64,000 nucleotides of DNA from Sipunculus nudus (lineage: Eukaryota > Annelida > Sipuncula > Golfingiida > Sipunculidae): contig CM049320.1 in NCBI GenBank assembly GCA_026874595.1, forward strand, positions 9,241,464 to 9,305,463, in the 5' to 3' direction. The notes under the pieces are model-generated. The model had not been told where the DNA came from and did not search any database. It saw only the letters and a program-made list of their open reading frames with translations. The stretch's first letter is position 1, and the number at the start of each line of letters is the position of its first letter. A program made the translations under genes and the position numbers. Shown in pieces: positions 36,952 to 50,616 of the stretch.

Positions 36952-39129
36952 TGCTACCCTAAAATTTAGGACGGGGTAAAATTTATAGTAGCATTGCATT
37001 GAGCGTTATGACTGCCGCTAGGGGGAGTGGACATGAGTGCGGGCAGGCAGAGGGGCCCCCATGAATCACACGCGCAAATAGCAGATATTTGCTACCCTAA
37101 AAAATTTAGGAGGGGTAAATTATTGGTAGCATCGCATTGAGAGTTAAGATTGCCGCAAGGGGGAGTGGACTAGAGACAGGACTGCCACAGGGGCCCATTG
37201 AATCGCACGCGCAAATAGTTGCTATTTGCTACCTTAAAAAATTTAGGAGGGGTTCAATATATAGTAGCATGGCATTGAGTGTTAAGACAGCCGCCAGGGG
37301 GAGTGTACATGAGAGCGGGCAGACAGAGGGGCCCCATGAATCGCAAGCGCAAATAGCAGCTATGGGACCCTAAAAATTTTAGGAGGGGGTAAAATTTCTG
37401 GTAGCATCGCATTGAGAGTTAAGATTGCCGCCAGGGGGAGTGGACCTGAGTGCCGCCAGGGGGAGTGGACTAGAGACAGGACTACCACGGGGCCCCATGA
37501 ATCGCACGCGCAAATAGCAGCTATTTGCTACCTTAAAAAATTTAGGAGGGGTTAAATATGTAGTAGCATCGCATTGAGTATTAAGACTGCCGCCAGGGGG
37601 AGTGTACATGAGAGCGGGCAGACAGAAGGGCCCCATAAATCGCACGCGCAAATAGCAGCTATTTGCTACCCTAAAAAAATTTAGGAGGGGGTAAAATTTC
37701 TGGTAGCATCGCATTGAGAGTTAAGATTGCCGCCAGAGGGGGTGGACAAGAGACAGGACTGACACAGGGGCCCTATGAATCGCACGCGCAATTAGCAGCT
37801 ATTTGCTACCCTAAAAAATTAGGAGGAAGTAAAATAATTGTAGCAGCGGATGGAGTGTTAAGACTGCAACCAGGGGGAGTGGAGATCTCAAAGCCTGCCA
37901 CAGGGGCCCAATGAATCGCACGCGCAAATAGCAGCTATTTGCTACCATAAAAGTTGTGAAGACTGCCGCCAGGGAGAGAGGAGATCTCAGCGGCCTGGCA
38001 GAGGGGTCACCACGAGTCGCAAGCGCAAATAGCAGCTATTTGCTACCCTAAAATTTAGGACGGGGTAAAATTTATAGTAGCATTGCATTGAGCGTTATGA
38101 CTGCCGCTAGGGGGAGTGGACATGAGTGCGGGCAGGCAGAGGGGCCCCCATGAATCACACGCGCAAATAGCAGATATTTGCTACCCTAAAAAATTTAGGA
38201 GGGGTAAATTATTGGTAGCATCGCATTGAGAGTTAAGATTGCCGCAAGGGGGAGTGGACTAGAGACAGGACTGCCACAGGGGCCCATTGAATCGCACGCG
38301 CAAATAGTTGCTATTTGCTACCTTAAAAAATTTAGGAGGGGTTCAATATATAGTAGCATCGCATTGAGTGTTAAGACAGCCGCCAGGGGGAGTGTACATG
38401 AGAGCGGGCAGACAGAGGGGCCCCATGAATCGCAAGCGCAAATAGCAGCTTTGGGACCCTAAAAATTTTAGGAGGGGGTAAAATTTTTGGTAGCATCGCA
38501 TTGAGAGTTAAGATTGCCGCCAGGGGGAGTGGACCTGAGTGCCGCCAGGGGGAGTGGACTAGAGACAGGACTACCACGGGGCCCCATGAATCGCACGCGC
38601 AAATAGCAGCTATTTGCTACCTTAAAAAATTTAGGAGGGGTTAAATATGTAGTAGCATCGCATTGAGTATTAAGACTGCCGCCAGGGGGAGTGTACATGA
38701 GAGCGGGCAGACAGAAGGGCCCCATAAATCGCACGCGCAAATAGCAGCTATTTGCTACCCTAAAAAAATTTAGGAGGGGGTAAAATTTCTGGTAGCATCG
38801 CATTGAGAGTTAAGATTGCCGCCAGAGGGGGTGGACAAGAGACAGGACTGACACAGGGGCCCTATGAATCGCACGCGCAATTAGCAGCTATTTGCTACCC
38901 TAAAAAATTAGGAGGAAGTAAAATAATTGAAGCAGCGGATGGAGTGTTAAGACTGCAACCAGGGGGAGTGGAGATCTCAAAGCCTGCCACAGGGGCCCAA
39001 TGAATCGCACGCGCAAATAGCAGCTATTTGCTACCATAAAAGTTGTGAAGACTGCCGCCAGGGAGAGAGGAGATCTCAGCGGCCTGGCAGAGGGGTCACC
39101 ACGAGTCGCAAGCGCAAATAGCAGCTATT
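36952..39129 (+). repeat. 1,089-bp tandem duplication within satellite A
   Basis: Copy 1 is about 36,952-38,040 and copy 2 about 38,041-39,129. Paired landmarks (gcagatatttgc at 37,081 and 38,170; frames starting 37,137/38,226 and 37,379/38,468) are all exactly 1,089 bp apart. I saw only a handful of differences (for example 37,272 g versus 38,361 c), so it is recent. Borders fall at gctatttgctacc. Confidence 0.85.
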
Positions 39130-39511
39130 TGCTACCATAAAATATGTCAAGACTGCCACCAGGGGGAGTGGACATGAGAGTGGACAGACAGAGGGGCCCC
39201 CATGAGTCGCAAGCGCAAATAGCAGCTTTTTGCTACCCTAAAAAATAAGGAGTGGGTAAAATTTATAGTAGCATTGCATTGAGCGTAATGACTGCCGCCA
39301 AGGGGAGTGGACATGAGTGCGGGCAGGCAGAGGGGCCCCGATGAATCGCACGCGCAAATAGCAGTTATTTGCTACCCTAAAAAATTTAGGAGGGGGTAAA
39401 TTACTGTTAGCATCGCATTGAGAGTTAAGATTGCCGCCAGGGGGAGTGGACTAGAGACAGGACTACCACAGGGGCCCCATGAATCGCACGCGCAAATAGC
39501 AGCTATTTGCT

Positions 39512-42500
39512 ACCCTAAAAAATTTAGGAGGGGTTAAATATGTAGTAGCTTCACATTGAGTGTTAAGACTGCCGCGGGCAGGCAGAGGGGCCCCCATGAA
39601 TCGCACGCGCAAATAGCAGCTATTTGCTACCCTAAAAAATTTAGGAGGGGGTAAATTTCTGGTAGCATCGCATTGAGAGTTAAGATTGCCGCCAGGGGAA
39701 GTGGACTAGAGACAGGACTACCACAGGGGCCCCATGAATCGCACGCGCAAATAGCAGCTATTTGCTACCCTTAAAAATTTAGGAGGGGGTAAAATTTCTG
39801 ATAGCATCGCATTGAGAGTAAAGATTGCCGCCAGGGGGAGTGGACTAGAGACAGGACTACCACAGGGGCCCCATGAATCGCACGCGCAAATAGCAGCTAT
39901 TTGCTAACCTAAAAAATTTAGGAGGGGTTAAATATGTAGTAGCATCGCATTGAGTGTTCAGACTGCCGCCAGGGGGAGTGTACATGAAAGCGGGCAGACA
40001 GAAGGGCCCCATGAATCGCACGCGCAAATAGCAGCTATTTGCGACCCTAAAAATTTTAGGAGGGGGTAAAATTTCTGGTAGCATCGCATTGAGAGTTAAG
40101 ATTGCCGCCAGGGGGAGTGGACCTGAGTGCCGCCAGGGGGAGTGGACTAGAGACAGGACTACCACGGGGCCCCATGAATCGCACGCGCAAATAGCAGCTA
40201 TTTGCTACCTTAAAAAATTTAGGAGGGGTTAAATATGTAGTAGCATCGCATTGAGTATTAAGACTGCCGCCAGGGGGAGTGTACATGAGAGCGGTCAGAC
40301 AGAAGGGCCCCATAAATCGCACGCGCAAATAGCAGCTATTTGCTACCCTAAAAAAATTTAGGAGGGGGTAAAATTTCTGGTAGCATCGCATTGAGAGTTA
40401 AGATTGCCGCCAGAGGGGGTGGACAAGAGACAGGACTGACACAGGGGCCCTATGAATCGCACGCGCAAGTAGCAGCTATTTGCTACCCTAAAAAATTAGG
40501 AGGAAGTAAAATAATTGTAGCAGCGGATGGAGTGCAACCAGGGGGAGTGGAGATCTCAAAGCCTGCCACAGGGGCCCAATGAATCGCACGCGCAAATAGC
40601 AGCTATTTGCTACCATAAAAGTTGTGAAGACTGCCGCCAGGGAGAGAGGAGATCTCAGCGGCCTGGCAGAGGGGTCACCACGAGTCGCAAGCGCAAATAG
40701 CAGCTATTTGCTACCATAAAATATGTCAAGACTGCCACCAGGGGGAGTGGACATGAGAGTGGACAGACAGAGGGGCCCCCATGAGTCGCAAGCGCAAATA
40801 GCAGCTTTTTGCTACCCTAAAAAATAAGGAGTGGGTAAAATTTATAGTAGCATTGCATTGAGCGTAATGACTGCCGCCAAGGGGAGTGGACATGAGTGCG
40901 GGCAGGCAGAGGGGCCCCGATGAATCGCACGCGCAAATAGCAGTTATTTGCTACCCTAAAAAATTTAGGAGGGGGTAAATTACTGTTAGCATCGCATTGA
41001 GAGTTAAGATTGCCGCCAGGGGGAGTGGACTAGAGACAGGACTACCACAAGGGCCCCATGAATCGCACGCGCAAATAGCAGCTATTTGCTACCCTAAAAA
41101 ATTTAGGAGGGGGTAAATATGTAGTAGCATCGCATTGAGTGTTAAGACTGCCGCGGACAGGCAGAGGGGCCCCCATGAATCGCACGCGCAAATAGCAGCT
41201 ATTTGCTACCCTAAAAAATTTAGGAGGGGGTAAATTTCTGGTAGCATCGCATTGAGAGTTAAGATTGCCGCCAGGGGAAGTGGACTAGAGACAGGACTAC
41301 CACAGGGGCCCCATGAATCGCACGCGCAAATAGCAGCTATTTGCTACCCTTAAAAATTTAGGAGGGGGTAAAATTTCTGATAGCATCGCATTGAGAGTAA
41401 AGATTGCCGCCAGGGGGAGTGGACTAGAGACAGGACTACCACAGGGGCCCCATGAATCGCACGCGCAAATAGCAGCTATTTGCTAACCTAAAAAATTTAG
41501 GAGGGGTTAAATATGTAGTAGCATCGCATTGAGTGTTCAGACTGCCGCCAGGGGGAGTGTACATGAAAGCGGGCAGAGAGAAGGGCCCCATGAATCGCAC
41601 GCGCAAATAGCAGCTATTTGCTACCCTAAAAATTTAGGAGGGGGTAAAATTTCTGGTAGCATCGCATTGAGAGTTAAGATTGCCGCCAGGGGGAGTGGAC
41701 TAGAGACATGACTACCACAGAGGCCCCATGAATCCCACGCGCAACTAGCAGCTATTTGCTACCCTAAAAAATTTAGGAGGGGTTCAATATATAGTAGCAT
41801 CGCATTGAGTGTTAAGACTGCCGCCAGGGGGAGTGTACATGAGAGCGGGCAGACAGAGGGGCACCATGAATCGCAAGCGCAAATAGCAGCTATTTGCGAC
41901 CCTAAAAAATTTAGGAGGGGGTAAATTTCTGGTAGCATCGCATTGAGAGTTAAGATTGCCGCCAGGGGGAGTGGACCTGAGTGCGGGCAGATAGAGGGGC
42001 CCTATGAATCGCACGCGCAAATAGCAGCTATTTGCTACCCTAAAAAATTGAGGAGGGAGTAAAATAATAGTAGCAGCGCATGGAGTGTTAAGACTGCCAC
42101 CAGGGGGAGTGGAGATCTCAAAGCATGCCACAGGGGCCGTATGAATCGCACGCGCAAATAGCAGCTATTTGCTACCATAAAAGTTGTGAAGACTGCCGCC
42201 AGGGGGAGAGGAGATCTCAGCGGCCTCGCAGAGGGGTCACCATGAGTCGCAAGCGCAAATAGCAGCTATTTGCTACCATAAAATATGTCAAGACTGCCAC
42301 CAGGGGGAGTGGACATGAGTGCGGGCAGGCAGAGGGGCCCCCATGAATGGCACGCGCAAATAGCAGCTATTTGCTACCCTATAAAATTTAGGAGGGGGTA
42401 AAATTTCTGGTAGCATCGCATTGAGAGTTAAGATTGCCGCCAGGGGGAGTGGACTAGAGACAGGACTACCACAGGGGCCCCATGAATCGCACGCGCAAAT

Positions 42501-45500
42501 AGCAGCAATTTGCTACCTTAAAAAATTTAGGAGGGGTTAAATATGTAGTAGCAACGCATTGAGTGTTAAGACTGCCGCTAGGGAGAGTGTACATGAGAGC
42601 GGGCAGACAGAAGGGCCCCATAAATCGCACGCGCAAATAGCAGCTATTTGCTACCCTAAAAAATTTAGGAGGGGTTAAATATGTAGTAGCATCGCATTGA
42701 GTGTTCAGACTGCCGCCAGGGGGAGTGTACATGAAAGCGGGCAGACAGAAGGGCCCCATGAATCGCACGCGCAAATAGCAGCTATTTGCTACCCTAAAAA
42801 ATTTAGGAGGGGGTAAAATTTCTGGTAGCATCGCATTGAGAGTTAAGATTGCCGCCAGGGGGAGTGGACTAGAGACATGACTACCACAGAGGCCCCATGA
42901 ATCCCACGCGCAACTAGCAGCTTTTTGCAACCCTAAAAAATTAGGAGGGAGTAAAATAATAGTAGCAGCGCATGGAGTGTTAAGACTGCCACCAGATGGA
43001 GTGGAGATCTCAAAGTCTGCCACAGGGGCCCAATGAATCGCACTCGCAAATAGCAGCTATTTGCTACCATAAAAGTTGTGAAGACTGCCGCCAGGGGGAG
43101 GGGAGATCTCAGCGGCCTGGCAGAGGGGTCACCACGAGTCGCAAGCGCAAATAGCAGCTATTTGCTACCATAAAACATGTCAAGACTGCCGCCAGGGGGA
43201 GTAGAAATCAGAGCGTGCTGCCAGAGGCCGAGGGGGGCCCCATAATTAAACGCGCAAATAGCAGCTATTTGCTACCTTTAAACATGCCAAGACTGCCGCC
43301 AGGGGGAGTGGTTATGAGAGCGGCCTGACAGAGAGGCCCCCATGAGTCGCAAGCGCAAATAGCAGCTATTTGCTACCATAAAAGTGTCAAGACTGACGCC
43401 AGGGGTAGTAGATATCAGAACGGGCTGCCAGAGGCCGAAGGGGCCCCATGAATCGCACGCGCAAACAGCAGCTATTTGCTACCTTTAAAGGTGCCAAGAC
43501 TGCCGCAAGGGGGAGTGGTTATGAGAACGGCCTGACAGGGAGGCCCCCATGAGTTACAAGCGCAAATAGCAGCTATTTGCTACCATAAAAGTGTCAAGAC
43601 TGCCGCCAGGGGGAGTAGATATCAGAGCGGGCTGCCAGAGGCCGAAGTGGCCCCATGAATCGCACTCGCAAATAGCAGCTATTTGCTACCATAAAAGTTG
43701 TGAAGACTGCCGCCAGGGGAGTGGTTATGAGAGTGGCCTGACAGGGAGGCCCCCATGAGTCGCAAGCGCAAATAGCAGCTATTTGCTACCATAAAAGTGT
43801 CAAGACTGCCGCCAGGGGGGGTAGATATCAGAACGGGCTGCCAGAGGCCGAAGTGGCCCCATGAATCGCACGCGCAAGTAGCAGCTATTTGCTACCTTAA
43901 AATGTGACAAGACTGCCGCCAGGGGGAGTGGTTATGAGAGTGGCCTGACAGGGAGGCCCCCATGAGTCGCCAGCGCAAATAGCAGCTATTTGCTACCATA
44001 ATATGAGTTAAGACTGCCGCCAGGGGGAGTAGAAATCAGAGCGGGCTGCCAGAGGCCGAAGTGGCCCCATGAATCGCACGCGCAAATAGCAGCTACTTGC
44101 TACCTTAAAATGTGCCAAGACTGCCGCCAGGGGGAGTGGTTATGAGAGTGGCCTGACAGGGAGGACCCCATGAGTGGCAAGAGCAAAAAGCAGCTATTTG
44201 CTACCATAAAATGTGTTAAGGCTGCCGCCAGGGGGAGTAGAAATCAGAGCCGGCTGCCAGAGGCCGAGGGGGCCCCATAATTAAAACGCGCAAATAGCAG
44301 CTATTTGCTACCTTTAAAGGTGCCTAGACTTCCGCCAGGGGGAGTGGTTATGAGGGCTGCTCTACAGAGAGGCCCCAATGAGTCGCAAGCGCAAATAGCA
44401 GCTATTTGCTACCATAAAAGTGTCAAGACTGCCGCGAGGGGGAGTAGATATCAGAGTTGGCTGCCAGAGGCCGAAGGGGCCCCATGAATCGCACGCGCAA
44501 ATAGCAGGTATTTGCTACCTTAAAATGTGCCAAGACTGCCGCCAGGGGGAGTAGAAATCAGAGCGGGCTGCCAGAGGCCGGGGGGCCCGATAATTATAAC
44601 GCGCAAATAGCAGCTATTTGCTACCTTTAAACGTGCCAGGACTGCCGCCAGGCTGAGTGGTTATGAGAGCGGCCTGACAGAGAGGCCCCCATGAGTCGCA
44701 AGCGCAAATAGCAGCTATTTGCTACCATAAAAGTGTCAAGACTGCCGCCAGGGGGAGTAGATATCAGAGCGGGCTGCCAGAGGCCGAAGGGGCCCATGAA
44801 TCGCACGCGCAAATAGCAGCTATTTGCTACCTTTAAAGGTGCCAAGACTGCCGCCAGGGGGAGTGGTTATGAGAGCGGCCTGACAGAAAGGCCCCCATGA
44901 GTCGCAAGCGCAAATAGCAGCTATTTGCTACCCTAAAAAATTTAGGAGGGGTTAAATATGTAGTAGCTTCACATTGAGTGTTAAGACTGCCGCGGGCAGG
45001 CAGAGGGGCCCCCATGAATCGCACGCGCAAATAACAGCTATTTGCTACCCTAAAAAATTTAGGAGGGGGTAAATTTCTGGTAGCATCGCATTGAGAGTTA
45101 AGATTGCCGCCAGGGGAAGTGGACTAGAGACAGGACTACCACAGGGGCCCCATGAATCGCACGCGCAAATAGCAGCTATTTGCTACCCTTAAAAATTTAG
45201 GAGGGGGTAAAATTTCTGTAAGCATTGAGAGTAAAGATTGCCGCCAGGGGGAGTGGACTAGAGACAGGACTACCACAGGGGCCCCATGAATCGCACGCGC
45301 AAATAGCAGCTATTTGCTAACCTAAAAAATTTAGGAGGGGTTAAATATGTAGTAGCATCGCATTGAGTGTTCAGACTGCCGCCAGGGGGAGTGTACATGA
45401 AAGCGGACAGACAGAAGGGCCCCATGAATCGCACGCGCAAATAGCAGCTATTTGCGACCCTAAAATTTTAGGAGGGGGTAAAATTTCTGGTAGCATCGCA

Positions 45501-48500
45501 TTGAGAGTTAAGATTGCCGCCAGGGGGAATGGACCTGAGTGCCGCCAGGGGGAGTGGACTAGAGACAGGACTACCACGGGGCCCCATGAATCGCACGCGC
45601 AAATAGCAGCTATTTGCTACCTTAAAAAATTTAGGAGTAGTTAAATATGTAGTAGCATCGCATTGAGTATTAAGACTGCCGCCAGGGGGAGTGTACATGA
45701 GAGCGGTCAGACAGAAGGGCCCCATAAATCGCACGCGCAAATAGCAGCTATTTGCTACCCTAAAAAAATTTAGGAGGGGGTAAAATTTCTGGTAGCATCG
45801 CATTGAGAGTTAAGATTGCCGCCAGAGGGGGTGGACAAGAGACAGGACTGACACAGGGGCCCTATGAATCGCACGCGCAAGTAGCAGCTATTTGCTACCC
45901 TAAAAAATTAGGAGGAAGTAAAATAATTGTAGCAGCGGATGGAGTGCAACCAGGGGGAGTGGAGATCTCAAAGCCTGCCACAGGGGCCCAATGAATCGCT
46001 CGCGCAAATAGCAGCTATTTGCTACCATAAAAGTTGTGAAGACTGCCGCCAGGGAGAGAGGAGATCTCAGCGGCCTGGCAGAGGGGTCACCACGAGTCGC
46101 AAGCGCAAATAGCAGCTATTTGCTACCATAAAATATGTCAAGACTGCCACCAGGGGGAGTGGACATGAGAGTGGACAGACAGAGGGGCCCCCATGAGTCG
46201 CAAGCGCAAATAGCAGCTTTTTGCTACCCTAAAAAATAAGGAGTGGGTAAAATTTATAGTAGCATTGCATTGAGCGTAATGACTGCCGCCAAGGGGAGTG
46301 GACATGAGTGCGGGCAGGCAGAGGGGCCCCGATGAATCGCACGCGCAAATAGCAGTAATTTGCTACCCTAAAAAATTTAGGAGGGGGTAAATTACTGTTA
46401 GCATCGCATTGAGAGTTAAGATTGCCGCCAGGGGGAGTGGACTAGAGACAGGACTACCACAGGGGCCCCATGAATCGCACGCGCAAATAGCAGCTATTTG
46501 CTACCCTAAAAAATTTAGGAGGGGTTAAATATGTAGTAGCATCGCATTGAGTGTTAAGACTGCCGCGGACAGGCAGAGGGGCCCCCATGAATCGCACGCG
46601 CAAATAGCAGCTATTTGCTACCCTAAAAAATTTAGGAGGGGGTAAATTTCTGGTAGCATCGCATTGAGAGTTAAGATTGCCGCCAGGGGAAGTGGACTAG
46701 AGACAGGACTACCACAGGGGCCCCATGAATCGCACGCGCAAATAGCAGCTATTTGCTAACCTAAAAAATTTAGGAGGGGTTAAATATGTAGTAGCATCGC
46801 ATTGAGTGTTCAGACTGCCGCCAGGGGGAGTGTACATGAAAGCGGGCAGAGAGAAGGGCCCCATGAATCGCACACGCAAATAGCAGCTATTTGCTAACCT
46901 AAAAAATTTAGGAGGGGTTAAATATGTAGTAGCATCGCATTGAGTGTTCAGACTGCCGCCAGGGGGAGTGTACATGAAAGCGGGCAGAGAGAAGGGCCCC
47001 ATGAATCGCACACGCAAATAGCAGCTATTTGCTACCCTAAAAATTTAGGAGGGGGTAAAATTTCTGGTAGCATCGCATTGAGAGTTAAGATTGCCGCCAG
47101 GGGGAGTGGACTAGAGACATGACTACCACAGAGGCCCCATGAATCCCACGCGCAACTAGCAGCTATTTGCTACCCTAAAAAATTTAGGAGGGGTTCAATA
47201 TATAGTAGCATCGCATTGAGTGTTAAGACTGCCGCCAGGGGGAGTGTACATGAGAGCGGGCAGACAGAGGGGCACCATGAATCGCAAGCGCAAATAGCAG
47301 CTATTTGCGACCCTAAAAAATTTAGGAGGGGGTAAATTTCTGGTAGCATCGCATTGAGAGTTAAGATTGCCGCCAGGGGGAGTGGACCTGAGTGCGGGCA
47401 GATAGAGGGGCCCTATGAATCGCACGCGCAAATAGCAGCTATTTGCTACCCTAAAAAATTGAGGAGGGAGTAAAATAATAGTAGCAGCGCATGGAGTGTT
47501 AAGACTGCCACCAGGGGGAGTGGAGATCTCAAAGCCTGCCACAGGGGCCGTATGAATCGCACGCGCAAATAGCAGCTATTTGCTACCATAAAAGTTGTGA
47601 AGACTGCCGCCAGGGGGAGAGGAGATCTCAGCGGCCTCGCAGAGGGGTCACCATGAGTCGCAAGCGCAAATAGCAGCTATTTGCTACCATAAAATATGTC
47701 AAGACTGCCACCAGGGGGAGTGGACATGAGTGCGGGCAGGCAGAGGGGCCCCCATGAATGGCACGCGCAAATAGCAGCTATTTGCTACCCTATAAAATTT
47801 AGGAGGGGTTAAATTTCTGGTAGCATCGCATTGAGAGTTAAGATTGCCGCCAGGGGGAGTGGACTAGAGACAGGACTACCACAGGGGCCCCATGAATCGC
47901 ACGCGCAAATAGCAGCTATTTGCTACCTTAAAAAATTTAGGAGGGGTTAAATATGTAGTAGCAACGCATTGAGTGTTAAGACTGCCGCTAGGGAGAGTGT
48001 ACATGAGAGCGGGCAGACAGAAGGGCCCCATAAATCGCACGCGCAAATAGCAGCTATTTGCTACCTTAAAAAATTTAGGAGGGGTTAAATGTGTAGTAGC
48101 ATCGCATTGAGTGTTCAGACTGCCGCCAGGGGGAGTGTACATGAAAGCGGGCAGACAGAAGGGCCCCATGAATCGCACGCGCAAATAGCAGCTATTTGCT
48201 ACCCTAAAAAATTTAGGAGGGGGTAAAATTTCTGGTAGCATCGCATTGAGAGTTAAGATTGCCGCCAGGGGGAGTGGATTAGAGACATGACTACCACAGA
48301 GGCCCCATGAATCCCACGCGCAACTAGCAGCTATTTGCTACCCTAAAAAATTAGGAGTGAGTAAAATAATAGTAGCAGCGCATGGAGTGTTAAGACTGCC
48401 ACCAGATGGAGTGGAGATTTCAAAGTCTGCCACAGGGGCCCAATGAATCGCACTCGCAAATAGCAGCTATTTGCTACCATAAAAGTTGTGAAGACTGCCG

Positions 48501-50341
48501 CCAGGGGGAGGGGAGATCTCAGCGGCCTGGCAGAGGGGTCACCACGAGTCGCAAGCGCAAATAGCAGCTATTTGCTACCATAAAACATGTCAAGACTGCC
48601 GCCAGGGGGAGTAGAAATCAGAGCGTGCTGCCAGAGGCCGAGGGGGGCCCCATAATTAAACGCGCAAATAGCAGCTATTTGCTACCTTTAAACATGCCAA
48701 GACTGCCGCCAGGGGGAGTGGTTATGAGAGCGGCCTGACAGAGAGGCCCCCATGAGTCGCAAGCGCAAATAGCAGCTATTTGCTACCATAAAAGTGTCAA
48801 GACTGACGCCAGGGGTAGTAGATATCAGAACGGGCTGCCAGAGGCCGAAGGGGCCCCATGAATCGCACGCGCAAACAGCAGCTATTTGCTACCTTTAAAG
48901 GTGCCAAGACTGCCGCAAGGGGGAGTGGTTATGAGAACGGCCTGACAGGGAGGCCCCCATGAGTTACAAGCGCAAATAGCAGCTATTTGCTACCATAAAA
49001 GTGTCAAGACTGCCGCCAGGGGGAGTAGATATCAGAGCGGGCTGCCAGAGGCCGAAGTGGCCCCATGAATCGCACTCGCAAATAGCAGCTATTTGCTACC
49101 ATAAAAGTTGTGAAGACTGCCGCCAGGGGGAGTGGTTATGAGAGTGGCCTGACAGGGAGGCCCCCATGAGTCGCAAGCGCAAATAGCAGCTATTTGCTAC
49201 CATAAAAGTGTCAAGACTGCCGCCAGGGGGGGTAGATATCAGAACGGGCTGCCAGAGGCCGAAGTGGCCCCATGAATCGCACGCGCAAATAACAGCTATT
49301 TGCTACCTTAAAATGTGACAAGACTGCCGCCAGGGGGAGTGGTTATGAGAGTGGCTTGACAGGGAGGCCCCCATGAGTCGCCAGCGCAAATAGCAGCTAT
49401 TTGCTACCATAATATGAGTTAAGACTGCCGCCAGGGGGAGTAGAAATCAGAGCGGGCTGCCAGAGGCCGAAGTGGCCCCATGAATCGCACGCGCAAATAG
49501 CAGCTACTTGCTACCTTAAAATGTGCCAAGACTGCCGCCAGGGGGAGTGGTTATGAGAGTGGCCTGACAGGGAGGACCCCATGAGTCGCAAGCGCAAAAA
49601 GCAGCTATTTGCTACCATAAAATGTGTTAAGGCTGCCGCCAGGGGGAGTAGAAATCAGAGCCGGCTGCCAGAGGCCGAGGGGGCCCCATAATTAAAACGC
49701 GCAAATAGCAGCTATTTGCTACCTTTAAAGGTGCCTAGACTTCCGCCAGGGGGAGTGGTTATGAGGGCTGCTCTACAGAGAGGCCCCAATGAGTCGCAAG
49801 CGCAAATAGCAGCTATTTGCTACCATAAAAGTGTCAAGACTGCCGCGAGGGGGAGAAGATATCAGAGTTGGCTGCCAGAGGCCGAAGGGGCCCCATGAAT
49901 CGCACGCGCAAATAGCAGGTATTTGCTACCTTAAAATGTGCCAAGACTGCCGCCAGGGGGAGTAGAAATCAGAGCGGGCTGCCAGAGGCCGGGGGGCCCC
50001 ATAATTATAACGCGCAAATAGCAGCTATTTGCTACCTTTAAACGTGCCAGGACTGCCGCCAGGCTGAGTGGTTATGAGAGCGGCCTGACAGAGAGGCCCC
50101 CATGAGTCGCAAGCGCAAATAGCAGCTATTTGCTACCATAAAAGTGTCAAGACTGCCGCCAGGGGGAGTAGATATCAGAGCGGGCTGCCAGAGGCCGAAG
50201 GGGCCCATGAATCGCACGCGCAAATAGCAGCTATTTGCTACCTTTAAAGGTGCCAAGACTGCCGCCAGGGGGAGTGGTTATGAGAGCGGCCTGACAGAAA
50301 GGCCCCCATGAGTCGCAAGCGCAAATAGCAGCTATTTGCTA
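39512..50341 (+). repeat. 5.41-kb tandem duplication within satellite A
   Basis: Copy 1 is about 39,512-44,929 and copy 2 about 44,930-50,341. Landmarks are 5,418 bp apart at the left end (39,543 and 44,961) and 5,411-5,412 bp apart after a 6-bp deletion near 45,219 (40,056/45,468; 41,784/47,195; 44,305/49,716; 44,627/50,038). Identity is very high by eye, with scattered differences. One monomer near 46,890-47,020 in copy 2 repeats its left neighbour, whereas copy 1 has a different monomer type in the matching place. Confidence 0.85.
43170..44930 (+). repeat. Short-monomer block with dimeric order
   Basis: Two short monomer types alternate. One has gagtcgcaagcgc and gtggttatgag; the other has gaatcgcacgcgc and gtagatatcag. 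Same-type landmarks lie at 43,350, 43,557, 43,763 and 43,971, a dimer of about 207 bp. The same block recurs in the second 5.4-kb copy (about 48,580-50,340). Confidence 0.85.
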
Positions 50342-50616
50342 CCATTAAAGTGTCAAGACTACCACCAGGGGGAGTAGATATCAGAGCGGGCTACCAGAGG
50401 CCGAAGGGGCCCCATGAATCGCACGCGCATATTGCAGCTATTTGCTTCCTTTAAAGGTGCCAAGAATGCCGCCAGGGGGAGTGATTATGAGAGCGGCCTG
50501 ACAGAGAGGCCCCCATGAGTCGCAAGCGCTAATAGCAGCTATTTGCTACCTTTAAAGGTGCCAAGACTGCCGCCAGGGGGAGTGGATATGAAAGCGGCCT
50601 GCCAGAGGGGCCTCAT

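Noticed and set aside
36121-50256. Many 60-185-codon frames with repeated phrases such as VANSCYLRVRFMGP on the minus strand and MRVKIAARG on the plus strand
   Set aside because: They are translations of satellite A monomers and change frame from monomer to monomer; no start context or codon-level constraint is visible.
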